Both the position numbers and the translations under genes were made by a program. DNA of 64,000 bases from Halocynthiibacter styelae (GTDB taxonomy: Bacteria; Pseudomonadota; Alphaproteobacteria; Rhodobacterales; Rhodobacteraceae): contig NZ_JADCKQ010000007.1 of NCBI RefSeq assembly GCF_016123485.1, positions 124,001 to 188,000 of the forward strand, in the 5' to 3' direction. A model generated the notes under the pieces. That model was not told the origin of the DNA. It saw nothing but the letters and a program-made list of their open reading frames with translations, and did no database searches. Positions 35,185-44,306 of the stretch are shown here, piece after piece. Within the stretch, counting starts at the first letter, position 1. Every line of letters begins with the position of its first letter.

Positions 35185-38100
35185 ATGGCAAAAAAGATGC
35201 TCATCGATGCCACCCACGCGGAAGAGACCCGCGTTGTTGTGGTTGACGGAAACAAAGTTGAGGAATTCGACTTTGAAAGTGAAAATAAGCGCCAGCTAGC
35301 AGGTAATATTTACCTGGCGAAGGTCACACGTGTTGAACCTTCCCTGCAGGCGGCTTTTGTGGACTACGGCGGAAACCGCCATGGTTTCCTGGCGTTTTCA
35401 GAAATTCACCCGGATTACTATCAGATCCCGCTCGCGGATCGCGAAGCTCTGATGGAAGAAGAACGTGCATATGCAGATGCGATGCGCGCCGAAGACGATG
35501 CACGTGATGCGCAGTCTGAAGAAAAGCCACGCCGTCGCCGTCGCCGTAAATCGGCTGCTGCGAAAGCGGAAAACACCGATGCGGTTGAAACGCGCGAAGT
35601 GACTGAGACAGATGCACCTTCCGGCATGGAAGTTGTGGATCTGGACGATGATCGTGACGATGTTGAAGGCAGCTCCCCTATGGAGCTGGTCGGGGAAACC
35701 CCTGTTGAAACCCCTGAAGCCGGTTCTGAAGAAGACACCGCTGCAGAGGCAGAAACCGCAACCGAAAACACCGCCGAAGTTGCTGAGGAAACCGTTGCTG
35801 AAGCGGTTGAAACAACTGTTGATGCTGTTGACGCGCCTGCGGAAGACGCGACAGCTGAAGAGGCTGCATCTGTCGAAGCTGTTGCTGAGGACACGGCTGA
35901 AGCAACTGAAACCGAAGAAACTTCTGCACAAGACAGTTCTTCTGATGACGCAGATGCGTCTGACGACGACGGGGACGAAGCCGAGCGCCCGGAAGCCAAA
36001 GACAAAGACGAAACCATCGAATCTGTTGCAGATGACGATGTTCAGGCCGAAGTCCGCCGCCCACGCAAACCACGCCCGCGCCGCTATAAAATCCAGGAAG
36101 TGGTGAAAGTACGCCAGATCCTTTTGGTGCAGGTTGTGAAAGAGGAACGCGGCAACAAGGGTGCGGCGCTGACAACTTACCTGTCTCTGGCGGGGCGCTA
36201 TTGCGTTCTGATGCCAAACACCGCCCGTGGTGGCGGGATTTCCCGTAAGATCACCAACGCTGCTGACCGTAAGAAACTGAAAGAGATCGCCAATGAGATC
36301 GACGTGCCACAGGGCGCGGGTCTGATTGTGCGCACGGCCGGTGCGCAGCGTACCAAAAGCGAAATCAAACGCGATTACGAATACCTGCAACGCATGTGGG
36401 AACAGATCCGCGAACTGACGCTGAAATCCATCGCGCCCGCCAAGATTTATGAAGAAGGCAACCTGATCAAACGCACGATCCGTGATCTGTACAATGGCGA
36501 CATTGACGAAGTAATCGTGGATGGCGAAGCAGGGTATCGCACCGCCAAAGATTTCATGAAAATGATCATGCCGTCTCACGCGAAAAACGTGAAACGCTAT
36601 AAGGAACAACTGCCGTTGTTCGCCCGTTTCCAGGTTGAAAACTACCTGGCCGGCATGTTCAACCCAACGGTTCAGCTGAAATCCGGTGGTTACATCGTGA
36701 TTGACGTGACCGAAGCCCTTGTGGCGGTGGATGTGAACTCTGGTCGGGCGACCAAAGAGGGGTCCATTGAAGAAACCGCGCTGAAGACTAACCTTGAGGC
36801 CGCAGAAGAAGTGGCCCGTCAGGCGCGTCTGCGTGACCTTGCTGGTCTGATCGTGATCGACTTCATCGATATGGATGAACGCCGCAACAACAACGCGGTT
36901 GAAAAGCGTCTGAAAGACCGTCTGAAAACCGATCGTGCCCGCATTCAGGTTGGTCGTATTTCCGGCTTTGGTCTGCTTGAAATGTCCCGCCAGCGTCTGC
37001 GCCCGGGCATGCTTGAGGCCACAACACAGCCTTGCGCCCATTGTCACGGCACCGGTCTGATCCGTTCCGATGACAACCTGGCCCTGACCATTCTTCGTGC
37101 GCTGGAAGAAGAGGGCGTGCGCAAGCGGTCCCGCGAAGTCCTGCTGAAAGCGCCGATTGCGGTGATCAACTATCTGTTCAACAACAAACGTGAACATATC
37201 TCAGACATCGAAACCCGCTATGGCATTTCGATCCGCCTTGAGGCCGATCCGCATCTGACCAGCCCGGATTTCACCATCGAGCGTTTCAAAACCGCGACCC
37301 GTCGTGTGAAACCTGCTGAGGCCGAAGTTGTCACCGGCAGTATTGAGATGATGGAAGACATCGACGAGGCTGTGGAAGCGGACGAAGCTGAGACCACCGA
37401 AGAGGGTGATGATGAGGATGCGCCAAAGCGCAAACGCCGTCGTCGTTCCCGCCGTCGTGGTGGCCGTGGTCGCCGTGGTGAAGGTGCTGAAGGCCAGGAA
37501 GGCGAAACCTCTGAAGAAGGGGACGCTGCTTCTGAGGATGCAACCGAAACCCCTGCGGATGCTACGGAAACTCCGGATGCAGCTGAACAGTCTGAAGAAA
37601 AGCCAAAACGCCGCCGTCGTCGCCGCAAGTCTGATGAGGTCAGCGAAGAGGGTGCTGAGGCAACGTCTGAGGGCAAGCCTGCAGAAGAAACCCCTGTGGT
37701 AGCTGACGCAGAAGAAAAGCCGAAGAAACGCACCCGGACCCGTCGTAAGAAAGCGGATACCGAAGTTGTTGCTGCGGATGCAGAACCCCCGGCTGAAGTG
37801 TCTTCTGAGGCTGCGGAACAGGCACCTGCTGAGGAAGAAAAGCCAAAGCCGCGCCGGACCCGTCGTAAGAAAACCGATGAGGTGACTGAAGCACCTGCGG
37901 AAGAGGCAACTCCGGAAGCCGCGGAAGCAGAGGCCGAAGAAAAGCCGAAGAAACGCCGCACGCGCCGTAAGAAGGTGGAAGAGGTGGAAGCACCTGTAGA
38001 AGCCGCGACTGACGCACCAGCGGAAGCTGCGGAAGAGGCACCCGCTGAAGCCGAAAAGCCAAAGCCGCGTCGCACCCGTAAGAAAGCGCCTGTTGCGGCA

Positions 38101-38334
38101 CCTGTCGCGGAAGAAGCCCCTGCGGAAGCAGTGGCAGCTGAGGAAACCCCGGCGGAACCTGTCGCACCAGCGGCTGCAGAAGAACCAGCAGTGGTTGAAG
38201 CTGCGCCTGTTGCGGAAGAAGCCCCCAAAGAAGTGGTGGCCGAACCTGTGGCGGAAGTCGTGACAGAAGAAGCCCCGGCGAATGACGAACCACCCAAGCC
38301 AAAACGGCGCGGCTGGTGGTCTATGGGCAGCTGA
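35185..38334 (+). CDS. rne: ribonuclease E
   Basis: A 1049-residue endoribonuclease, the core of the RNA degradosome. An N-terminal S1 domain ('FLAFSEIHPDYYQ') is split by an acidic insertion of about 200 residues (roughly 95-295, Glu/Asp/Thr/Ala-rich). The catalytic region then resumes with 'KIQEVVKVRQILLVQV', 'ALVAVDVNSGRATKEGSIEE' and 'RISGFGLLEMSRQRLRPG'. The Zn-link is 'CAHCHGTG' (about 616). From about 730 the tail alternates acidic stretches with basic blocks (KPKRRRRRRK, KPKPRRTRRKK, several copies), probably RNA- and partner-binding. It ends in PKRRGWW, a typical alphaproteobacterial end. The ATG at 35185 (MAKKMLIDATHAEE) fits the family start. Confidence 0.95.
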   Translation: MAKKMLIDATHAEETRVVVVDGNKVEEFDFESENKRQLAGNIYLAKVTRVEPSLQAAFVDYGGNRHGFLAFSEIHPDYYQIPLADREALMEEERAYADAMRAEDDARDAQSEEKPRRRRRRKSAAAKAENTDAVETREVTETDAPSGMEVVDLDDDRDDVEGSSPMELVGETPVETPEAGSEEDTAAEAETATENTAEVAEETVAEAVETTVDAVDAPAEDATAEEAASVEAVAEDTAEATETEETSAQDSSSDDADASDDDGDEAERPEAKDKDETIESVADDDVQAEVRRPRKPRPRRYKIQEVVKVRQILLVQVVKEERGNKGAALTTYLSLAGRYCVLMPNTARGGGISRKITNAADRKKLKEIANEIDVPQGAGLIVRTAGAQRTKSEIKRDYEYLQRMWEQIRELTLKSIAPAKIYEEGNLIKRTIRDLYNGDIDEVIVDGEAGYRTAKDFMKMIMPSHAKNVKRYKEQLPLFARFQVENYLAGMFNPTVQLKSGGYIVIDVTEALVAVDVNSGRATKEGSIEETALKTNLEAAEEVARQARLRDLAGLIVIDFIDMDERRNNNAVEKRLKDRLKTDRARIQVGRISGFGLLEMSRQRLRPGMLEATTQPCAHCHGTGLIRSDDNLALTILRALEEEGVRKRSREVLLKAPIAVINYLFNNKREHISDIETRYGISIRLEADPHLTSPDFTIERFKTATRRVKPAEAEVVTGSIEMMEDIDEAVEADEAETTEEGDDEDAPKRKRRRRSRRRGGRGRRGEGAEGQEGETSEEGDAASEDATETPADATETPDAAEQSEEKPKRRRRRRKSDEVSEEGAEATSEGKPAEETPVVADAEEKPKKRTRTRRKKADTEVVAADAEPPAEVSSEAAEQAPAEEEKPKPRRTRRKKTDEVTEAPAEEATPEAAEAEAEEKPKKRRTRRKKVEEVEAPVEAATDAPAEAAEEAPAEAEKPKPRRTRKKAPVAAPVAEEAPAEAVAAEETPAEPVAPAAAEEPAVVEAAPVAEEAPKEVVAEPVAEVVTEEAPANDEPPKPKRRGWWSMGS

Positions 38335-38346
38335 TCTGAAAATAAG

Positions 38347-38378
38347 AAACGCCGGGTCAACAGCCCGGCGTTTTCTTT
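38347..38378 (+). terminator. rho-independent terminator after rne
   Basis: ACGCCGGG (38349-38356) pairs with CCCGGCGT (38364-38371) around TCAACAG, then TTTTCTTTTG. Confidence 0.85.
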
Positions 38379-38393
38379 TGTGTCTTCAGGTTT

Positions 38394-38636
38394 TTAACCC
38401 TTATGGCGGATCCACCAGATATGGGCGTTTTCGCCCGCCTCCTGGTCCAGCAACACATGCCCGCTTTCATTGCAGAAATGCGGCACATCAATCACCGCTG
38501 CAGGATCATCTGTTTCCAGGCGCAGCACCTGACCAGGCTTCAGCCCACGCAAACGTTTGGCCGCGCGCAGCACGGGCAGGGGGCAAAGCAACCCGATGGC
38601 ATCCACGTCCAGATCGGCCTTTGGTTTTTCTGTCAT
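38394..38636 (-). CDS. TusA-family sulfurtransferase
   Basis: An 80-residue protein with the CPxP signature in 'AIGLLCPLPVLRAAKRL', where the cysteine carries the persulfide. TusA-type proteins relay sulfur for tRNA thiolation, molybdenum cofactor or other sulfur pathways. The ATG at 38636 follows AAGAGGAGAG. The frame open back to 38810 would overlap the ccdA start and is rejected. It is divergent from ccdA, a thiol-transport gene; a shared redox theme is plausible but not shown. Confidence 0.9.
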   Translation of the reverse strand: MTEKPKADLDVDAIGLLCPLPVLRAAKRLRGLKPGQVLRLETDDPAAVIDVPHFCNESGHVLLDQEAGENAHIWWIRHKG

Positions 38637-38757
38637 CCCGGCTCTCCTCTTGTGCACGCCATTGTGACATTCTGCAGCGTGACCTTCTGCCGTGTTTCGC
38701 CTAAATAACGAGAGCGGTAAAGACATACCCGCATATTGATCTTTGAAAGGACGCCCC

Positions 38758-39525
38758 GTGCTTGACGCGACCCATATTTTTGACGCCTCTCTGCTGGTTT
38801 CATTGTTCATCGCACTGGCGGGTGGACTGATCTCCTTTCTCAGCCCCTGTGTGCTGCCGATTGTGCCGCCCTACCTTGCCTATATGAGCGGGATCAGCAT
38901 GACAGAGATGTCAGGCGATGACACCGGTCAGGCAAAGGGGCGTGGCAAAGTCCTTCTGGCCGCCGTGTTTTTCGTTATGGGTCTGTCTGTCGTCTTTCTG
39001 ATGATGGGGCTGGCGGCATCTTTTGCCGGACGGTTCCTGATCCAGAATCAGACGTTGTTCATGACCATCGCCGGTATCGTGATCATGATTATGGGCGCGC
39101 ATTTTGTCGGCGTGTTCCGGATTAAGTTCATGGACCGCGAAGCCCGTATTGATGCTGGTGATCAGGGTGGATCAGCCTTTGGTGCCTTTATCCTGGGTCT
39201 GGCCTTTGCCTTTGGCTGGTCGCCATGCCTTGGCCCGATCCTGGGCGCGATCAGCACGATGGCGATGATGGAAGGCGATGCCGCCCGTTCCGTCCTTCTG
39301 CTGGGCTTCTATGCCCTTGGGCTTGGTATTCCGTTCCTGCTGGTTGCGGCCTTCTTCCCGCGCCTTAAGGGTCTTATGAACTGGATGAAACGCCACATGG
39401 GTCGGATTGAGGCCACCATGGGTTTGTTGCTCTGGACGGTGGGCCTGATGATGGCGACGGGGCAGTTCACGGAATTTGCCCTCTGGATCAATGAGAAATT
39501 CCCGGTTCTTCAGGCCTTTGGTTAA
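38758..39525 (+). CDS. ccdA: cytochrome c biogenesis protein CcdA (DsbD-like electron transporter)
   Basis: A 255-residue protein with six membrane helices. The paired redox cysteines are in 'SFLSPCVLPIVPPYLAYMSG' (first helix) and 'FGWSPCLGPILGAI' (fourth). CcdA moves electrons from cytoplasmic thioredoxin to periplasmic thiol proteins for cytochrome c maturation. The start is GTG at 38758, because AAAGGA lies 7 bases upstream; the TTG at 38743 has no such site. No other ccm genes are adjacent. Confidence 0.92.
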   Translation: MLDATHIFDASLLVSLFIALAGGLISFLSPCVLPIVPPYLAYMSGISMTEMSGDDTGQAKGRGKVLLAAVFFVMGLSVVFLMMGLAASFAGRFLIQNQTLFMTIAGIVIMIMGAHFVGVFRIKFMDREARIDAGDQGGSAFGAFILGLAFAFGWSPCLGPILGAISTMAMMEGDAARSVLLLGFYALGLGIPFLLVAAFFPRLKGLMNWMKRHMGRIEATMGLLLWTVGLMMATGQFTEFALWINEKFPVLQAFG

Positions 39526-39646
39526 CCCTTCTGCGGCGCAAATGCCGCAGATCATCGGTGCAACGGCGGGCACATCACGAATTTAACTTAATCTCACCCT
39601 GTTCCCGGTTTATCAAAGCGGGGTGACGATCAATGGTGCCCACAAT

Positions 39647-40867
39647 ATGTCTGAAGACACGCAATCCTCTGCCACCCCCGTGCGCAGACGTAAGATCTTT
39701 TATCTGCCGGGTTATGATCCTTTTCATCCCCGCCGCTACCGCGAGCTTTACCGCAAGGAAAGTTCCGCGCAGGCAGAGATCACAGGGTATGACATCGCCC
39801 TGAAAGCCGCGAAATCCGGCGGCCCCTATGGCTGGCAGGTGGATGCCAGAATTGATGACCAGGATGTGCATGCGGATTTTGAGGTGCTGGTCTGGTCCGA
39901 CATCGTCAAAGACACGATGACACAGAACATCCCGCGCACCTATCTGATGCTGGCCCGCACCGCCTGGACTTATATCGGATCTGGTGCGTTCGGCAGATTG
40001 CTGAAAACCCGCAAAGGCCCGATGATCGCGGCGCTTTATCCGATCTTCATGCTGACGCTGCAACTGATCGTGGGCCTGTTTCTGGGGTGGGGGATTGGCA
40101 CGCTGACGTCCTGGCTGATCCATGGGCTGGCCTTCTGGCCGGTGCTTCTGACCACCGTGATGTTCACCCTGCGCTTCTTCCGTAAGATCGACAATAAGCT
40201 GTTCGCTTATTACCTGATGCACGACTATTCCTGGTCCGCCCGTAACCATGGAGCCAGCCCGCCGGAACTGGAAGCTAAGCTTGATGAATTCAGGGGCCGC
40301 CTGCGCGAGGCCCTGACGCAGGATTATGATGAAATTCTTGTAGTCGGTCACAGTTCTGGCGCGCATATCGGCGTGTCTTTGCTGGCGGATCTGCTGCGGG
40401 CCGATGAATATCGAGCCGATGCACCGGTACTGTCCTTCCTGACCCTTGGTCAGGTGGTGCCTATGGTGTCATTTCTTAAAAATGCCAGTCGCTTACGGGC
40501 TGATCTGCACTTTATGGCCGGGCAGAAAAAGATCCCCTGGGTTGATGTGACAGCCCCGGGGGATGGCTGCGCCTTTGCCCTGTGTGATCCGGTTGCAGTG
40601 ACCGGCGTAGCGCCGGATGAGAAACACTGGCCGCTGGTGTTTTCCGCCGCTTTCACCCAAAGCCTGACACCGGCGCGCTGGCAGGAATTGCGCTGGCGGT
40701 TTTTCCGACTGCATTTCCAGTATCTCTGCGCCTTTGATGCGCCAAAAGATTACGATTACTTCCAGATCACGGCTGGCCCGGTAACGCTTTGGGATCGTTA
40801 CAAAGATCGTCCTGCGTCAAAGTCACGTCTGGAAACCCCGCTCTCGCCGTTTAAGGATATGACATGA
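39647..40867 (+). CDS. membrane-associated alpha/beta-hydrolase-like protein
   Basis: A 406-residue protein. After 'RRKIFYLPGYDPFHPRRYRE' come two membrane segments (about residues 125-175), then 'ILVVGHSSGAHIGVSLL', a GxSxG nucleophile elbow centred on the serine of GHSSG. Later Asp and His candidates are present ('WVDVTAPGDGCAFALCDPV'). The substrate is unknown. The ATG at 39647 (MSEDTQSS) is chosen; a GTG at 39623 is possible. The stop overlaps the P450 start (ATGA), so the two proteins are made together and probably act on one compound. Confidence 0.75.
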   Translation: MSEDTQSSATPVRRRKIFYLPGYDPFHPRRYRELYRKESSAQAEITGYDIALKAAKSGGPYGWQVDARIDDQDVHADFEVLVWSDIVKDTMTQNIPRTYLMLARTAWTYIGSGAFGRLLKTRKGPMIAALYPIFMLTLQLIVGLFLGWGIGTLTSWLIHGLAFWPVLLTTVMFTLRFFRKIDNKLFAYYLMHDYSWSARNHGASPPELEAKLDEFRGRLREALTQDYDEILVVGHSSGAHIGVSLLADLLRADEYRADAPVLSFLTLGQVVPMVSFLKNASRLRADLHFMAGQKKIPWVDVTAPGDGCAFALCDPVAVTGVAPDEKHWPLVFSAAFTQSLTPARWQELRWRFFRLHFQYLCAFDAPKDYDYFQITAGPVTLWDRYKDRPASKSRLETPLSPFKDMT

Positions 40868-42246
40868 ACGATGAGATCCCCCCAAAACCCCCGGCGCGCC
40901 CGGATAAGGTGACGCTCTGGCGGTATGTGAAACTGTTCCGCCAGGATATTCTGTCGGCCCAGCCACAGCGCCTGTACCGGGCCTGGATGGCGGCGTTTAA
41001 GACGCCGTTTTTCCGCAGCTATATGATCAATCAGCCGGAACTGATTGATGAAGTTCTGAAGAAGCGCCCGGATGATTTTCCCAAATCAAGCCGTATTTCC
41101 GAAGGCCTGCGCCCGCTTCTGGGCAATTCCGTCTTTCTGACAAATGGCGAGACCTGGAAACGTCAGCGTCGCATCATTGATCCGTCGTTTGAAGGCGGGC
41201 GTTTGCGGGAAACCTGGCCTGCGATGGTGGACGCGGCAGAGGCCTGTGTGGCGCGTCTGAATGCACGCGCTGAGGTCGGGCAGGGCGTGCCGCTTGAGAT
41301 TGAGGAAGAGACCAGCCACGCCGCTGCCGATGTGATCTTCCGCACCCTGTTTTCAATCCCGATTGAACATGAAATCGCGCGCGAGGTCTTCACCCGGTTT
41401 CGTGATTATCAGCGCAGTCAGCCGATCCTGAATATCGCGGCTTTTGTGCCGCTGCCAGACTGGATGCCGCGCCTGTTTCGCAAAGACACCCGCCAGGCCG
41501 CCGCCAATATCCGCAATCTGATCACACAGCTGACGTCTGAACGTATGGCAGCGATTGAGGCAGGCACTGCGCCAGATGATCTTGCGACCAAGATTATGAC
41601 CACAACAGATCCGCAGACCGGCGAAAAATTCACGACTGAGGAAATGGTTGATCAGGTGGCGATCTTCTTTCTTGCAGGGCATGAAACCAGCGCGTCGGCG
41701 CTGGCCTGGACGCTGTATCTGATGGCGCTGTATCCGGAATGGCAGGAAAAGATCGCACAAGAGGCGGCTGATCTGGAAAATCCCGAATTCTCAGCGTTGA
41801 AAACCCTGCGCGTCAGCCGCGATGTGTTCCGCGAATCCCTGCGCCTTTATCCGCCTGTGCCGATGATGGTGCGCCAGAATACCTGCCCGGAACGCTTTCG
41901 GGATCGTGACATTGATCCGGGCGCGCAGGTGGTGATTTCGCCCTGGCATCTGCATCGCCATGAGCGCCTGTGGGAAAATCCGGATGGATTTGATCCCACA
42001 CGTTGGGACACGGAAAATGGCCGGGAGTGCATGCGCAACGCCTGGATCCCGTTTTCCGCCGGCAGTCGTGTCTGCACAGGCGCGGGGTTTGCAATGGCAG
42101 AAGGGCCGCTGATCCTGTCAATGATCCTGAAGAACTTCCGCATTGCGCGCGCAGAAGGGCGTGAACCGGTGCCTGTTGCGCATCTGACGGTGCGGTCAAA
42201 GGATGGCATTTGGTTGCGCCTTGAACGCAGGGATGCTGCACACTGA
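40864..42246 (+). CDS. cytochrome P450
   Basis: A 460-residue haem monooxygenase without a membrane anchor. The I-helix oxygen-binding motif is 'FFLAGHETSASALAWTLYLM'. The ExxR motif is in 'FRESLRLYPPVPMMVRQ'. The haem-binding loop is 'FSAGSRVCTGAGFAMAEG', with ligand C404. The pattern resembles class II bacterial CYPs of the fatty-acid or terpene type, but the substrate cannot be told. No ferredoxin or ferredoxin reductase gene is adjacent, so electrons come from elsewhere. It overlaps the hydrolase-like gene by 4 bases. Confidence 0.93.
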   Translation: MNDEIPPKPPARPDKVTLWRYVKLFRQDILSAQPQRLYRAWMAAFKTPFFRSYMINQPELIDEVLKKRPDDFPKSSRISEGLRPLLGNSVFLTNGETWKRQRRIIDPSFEGGRLRETWPAMVDAAEACVARLNARAEVGQGVPLEIEEETSHAAADVIFRTLFSIPIEHEIAREVFTRFRDYQRSQPILNIAAFVPLPDWMPRLFRKDTRQAAANIRNLITQLTSERMAAIEAGTAPDDLATKIMTTTDPQTGEKFTTEEMVDQVAIFFLAGHETSASALAWTLYLMALYPEWQEKIAQEAADLENPEFSALKTLRVSRDVFRESLRLYPPVPMMVRQNTCPERFRDRDIDPGAQVVISPWHLHRHERLWENPDGFDPTRWDTENGRECMRNAWIPFSAGSRVCTGAGFAMAEGPLILSMILKNFRIARAEGREPVPVAHLTVRSKDGIWLRLERRDAAH

Positions 42247-42254
42247 ATACATAC

Positions 42255-42294
42255 AAAAAAACCGGCCATTGCGCATACAATGACCGGTTTTTTT
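42255..42294. terminator. bidirectional terminator between P450 and RHH genes
   Basis: AAAAAAACCGG-CATTG and CAATG-CCGGTTTTTTT arms surround CGCATA, giving T tracts on both strands between the convergent genes. Confidence 0.9.
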
Positions 42295-42311
42295 GTGTCT
42301 GGTGTCAGATA

Positions 42312-42578
42312 TCAGCTGGCTTGTGCCTGGGGCTGTGTCTGATCATTTGCGATTGCCTGAAAGTGGCGCAGAACATAAAGGCGGATGGCCGTAGCCAGGC
42401 CAGATTCTGTGCCACGCTCTGCGTCAATTTCTGCTGCAAGCGTATTTACCGCAACAGATTTTTCAGAGGCGATCGCCCGAAACGCCCGCCAGAAATCATC
42501 CTCCAGCGTAACAGATGTCCGGTGACCCTTCAGGGTCAGTGAACGTTTTTTAGGCCGTGTATCAATGTAGCTGTTCAT
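42312..42578 (-). CDS. ribbon-helix-helix domain protein
   Basis: An 88-residue protein. The N-terminal 'RSLTLKGHRTSVTLEDDFWR' is a beta strand followed by helices, the ribbon-helix-helix DNA-binding fold of the RHH_4 type. The C-terminus is Gln-rich. It overlaps the DUF4169 gene by 4 bases, and that pair follows fumC. I do not see a toxin partner, so an antitoxin role is unlikely. The target is unknown. Confidence 0.8.
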   Translation of the reverse strand: MNSYIDTRPKKRSLTLKGHRTSVTLEDDFWRAFRAIASEKSVAVNTLAAEIDAERGTESGLATAIRLYVLRHFQAIANDQTQPQAQAS

Positions 42579-42763
42579 GCGTCGTGGTCGTCTTCGTGTT
42601 TGTGTTGATCGAGCATCTTTTGTGCCCGCGTATTGCGTGTGGCCATAAGGCGTTTTTCCGCCTTGCTCAACCCATGATCTACAGCATTTTCCGCTGATTT
42701 ATCACGTTTGGCGTCGCGGGCCCGCTGTTTACGGGCCCGGTTTAGATTTATGAGCTTCGCCAT
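42575..42763 (-). CDS. DUF4169 family small protein
   Basis: A 62-residue, highly charged protein starting 'MAKLINLNRARKQRARDAKR' and ending in a His/Asp-rich tail, the pattern of DUF4169. No function is known. The gene is short but well placed: 33 bases after fumC, and overlapping the RHH gene by 4 bases. The fumC-DUF4169-RHH order is, as far as I recall, common in Rhodobacterales. Confidence 0.82.
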   Translation of the reverse strand: MAKLINLNRARKQRARDAKRDKSAENAVDHGLSKAEKRLMATRNTRAQKMLDQHKHEDDHDA

Positions 42764-42796
42764 CCTGGTTCCACCCCTGACCGGTTAAACTTTTCG

Positions 42797-44191
42797 TTAC
42801 GCTTTCGGGCCGATCATCTGTTCAGGGCGGACGACCTCGTCAAAGGTTTTTTCATCCACAAATCCCAGAGCAATCGCTTCTTCTTTCAGGGTTGTACCAT
42901 TTTTATGCGCGGTTTTGGCAACTTTTGTTGCGTTATCGTAACCAATGGTCGGCGCAAGGGCGGTGACCAGCATCAGGCTTTCTTTCATCAGCTTGTCGAT
43001 GCGGGGTTCATTGGCCTGAATGCCGTTCAGCATACGTTCGGTGAAGCTGTCGGCAGCATCGCCCAGAAGTTGGATGGATTGCAGCAGGTTGTAGCTCATC
43101 ATCGGGTTATAGACGTTCAACTCGAAATGGCCCTGGCTGCCAGCAAATGTCATCGCGGCATTGTTGCCCATGACGTGGGCTGCGACCTGTGTCAGGGCTT
43201 CGGCCTGAGTCGGGTTCACTTTGCCCGGCATGATGGAAGACCCTGGCTCATTTTCAGGCAGGATCAACTCGCCCAGGCCTGAACGCGGGCCAGACCCCAG
43301 GAAACGGATGTCGTTGGCGATTTTATAAGCGGAACCCGCCACAGTCGCCAGCGCACCAGACATAAACACCATCGCGTCATGGGCGGCGAGGGCTTCGAAT
43401 TTGTTTGGTGCAGTCACGAAAGGCAGGCCGGTGATGCGGGCCATGTTGCCAGCCACTTCTTCACCCCAGCCGGGACGTGTGTTCAACCCGGTGCCAACTG
43501 CAGTGCCGCCCTGTGCCAGTTCATAAATGCCAGGCAGGCAGGCTTTTACGCGCGCAATACCCTGGCGGATCTGATGGGCATAACCGGAAAATTCCTGGCC
43601 CAGGGTCAGAGGGGTCGCATCCTGGGTGTGGGTGCGGCCGATCTTGATGATATCTTTGAATTCTTCCGCTTTGGCGTCAAGACCTGCGAGCAGTTTTTCG
43701 AGACCCGGCAGCAGAACATCACGCACAGACATGGCGGTTGCGATATGCATGGCGGTTGGGAAAGTGTCGTTGGACGACTGGCCCATGTTACAATGGTCAT
43801 TCGGGTGAACAGGGTCTTTGGAACCAATCACACCGCCCATGATTTCAATCGCGCGGTTCGCGATGACTTCGTTAGAGTTCATGTTGGATTGCGTACCAGA
43901 ACCGGTCTGCCAGACAACCAGCGGGAAGTTGTCGTCAAACTTGCCTTCAAACACTTCGCCAGCGGCCTGAATGATGGCTTTGCCTTTGTCGGCTTCCAGA
44001 ACACCGGCGGCCATATTGGCTTCGGCACAGGCCTGTTTGATCACGCCAAGCGCCCGGACAATCGCCACCGGCTGCTTTTCCCAGCCAATCGGGAAGTTCA
44101 TCAGGCTGCGCTGTGTCTGCGCGCCCCAGTATTTGTCGGAAGGAACTTCAAGAGGGCCAAAGCTGTCGGTTTCGGTACGGGTATCGGTCAT
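42797..44191 (-). CDS. fumC: class II fumarate hydratase
   Basis: A 464-residue TCA-cycle enzyme interconverting fumarate and malate, oxygen-stable and without Fe-S. The signature '[17 protein letters not shown]' is present, as are '[19 protein letters not shown]' and '[14 protein letters not shown]'. The ATG at 44191 ([12 protein letters not shown]) has GGAG 9 bases upstream; the frame open to 44290 would cover the divergent promoter region. It is divergent from the AEC permease gene. Confidence 0.96.
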   Translation of the reverse strand: MTDTRTETDSFGPLEVPSDKYWGAQTQRSLMNFPIGWEKQPVAIVRALGVIKQACAEANMAAGVLEADKGKAIIQAAGEVFEGKFDDNFPLVVWQTGSGTQSNMNSNEVIANRAIEIMGGVIGSKDPVHPNDHCNMGQSSNDTFPTAMHIATAMSVRDVLLPGLEKLLAGLDAKAEEFKDIIKIGRTHTQDATPLTLGQEFSGYAHQIRQGIARVKACLPGIYELAQGGTAVGTGLNTRPGWGEEVAGNMARITGLPFVTAPNKFEALAAHDAMVFMSGALATVAGSAYKIANDIRFLGSGPRSGLGELILPENEPGSSIMPGKVNPTQAEALTQVAAHVMGNNAAMTFAGSQGHFELNVYNPMMSYNLLQSIQLLGDAADSFTERMLNGIQANEPRIDKLMKESLMLVTALAPTIGYDNATKVAKTAHKNGTTLKEEAIALGFVDEKTFDEVVRPEQMIGPKA

Positions 44192-44306
44192 AATCATTCT
44201 CCGGTGATCGGTGCCAGTTCTTAGGTTGCGCATTTCATACCGCAGAGGGTAAGAATTTCCAATCCGCAAAGCGTCGGTATTGTGTCGCATTTATGAAGGA
44301 CAGCCT

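Noticed and set aside
35398-37197. A 599-codon minus-strand open frame opposite rne
   Set aside because: It is antisense to the conserved RNase E coding region. Its Phe/Arg/Val-rich product is a by-product of the biased Glu/Ala codons of the acidic insert, and it has no ribosome binding site or recognisable domain.
37218-38360. A 380-codon minus-strand frame rich in Ser and Ala opposite the rne tail
   Set aside because: A low-complexity shadow of the GAA/GCG-rich RNase E C-terminal tail; it extends into the rne terminator.
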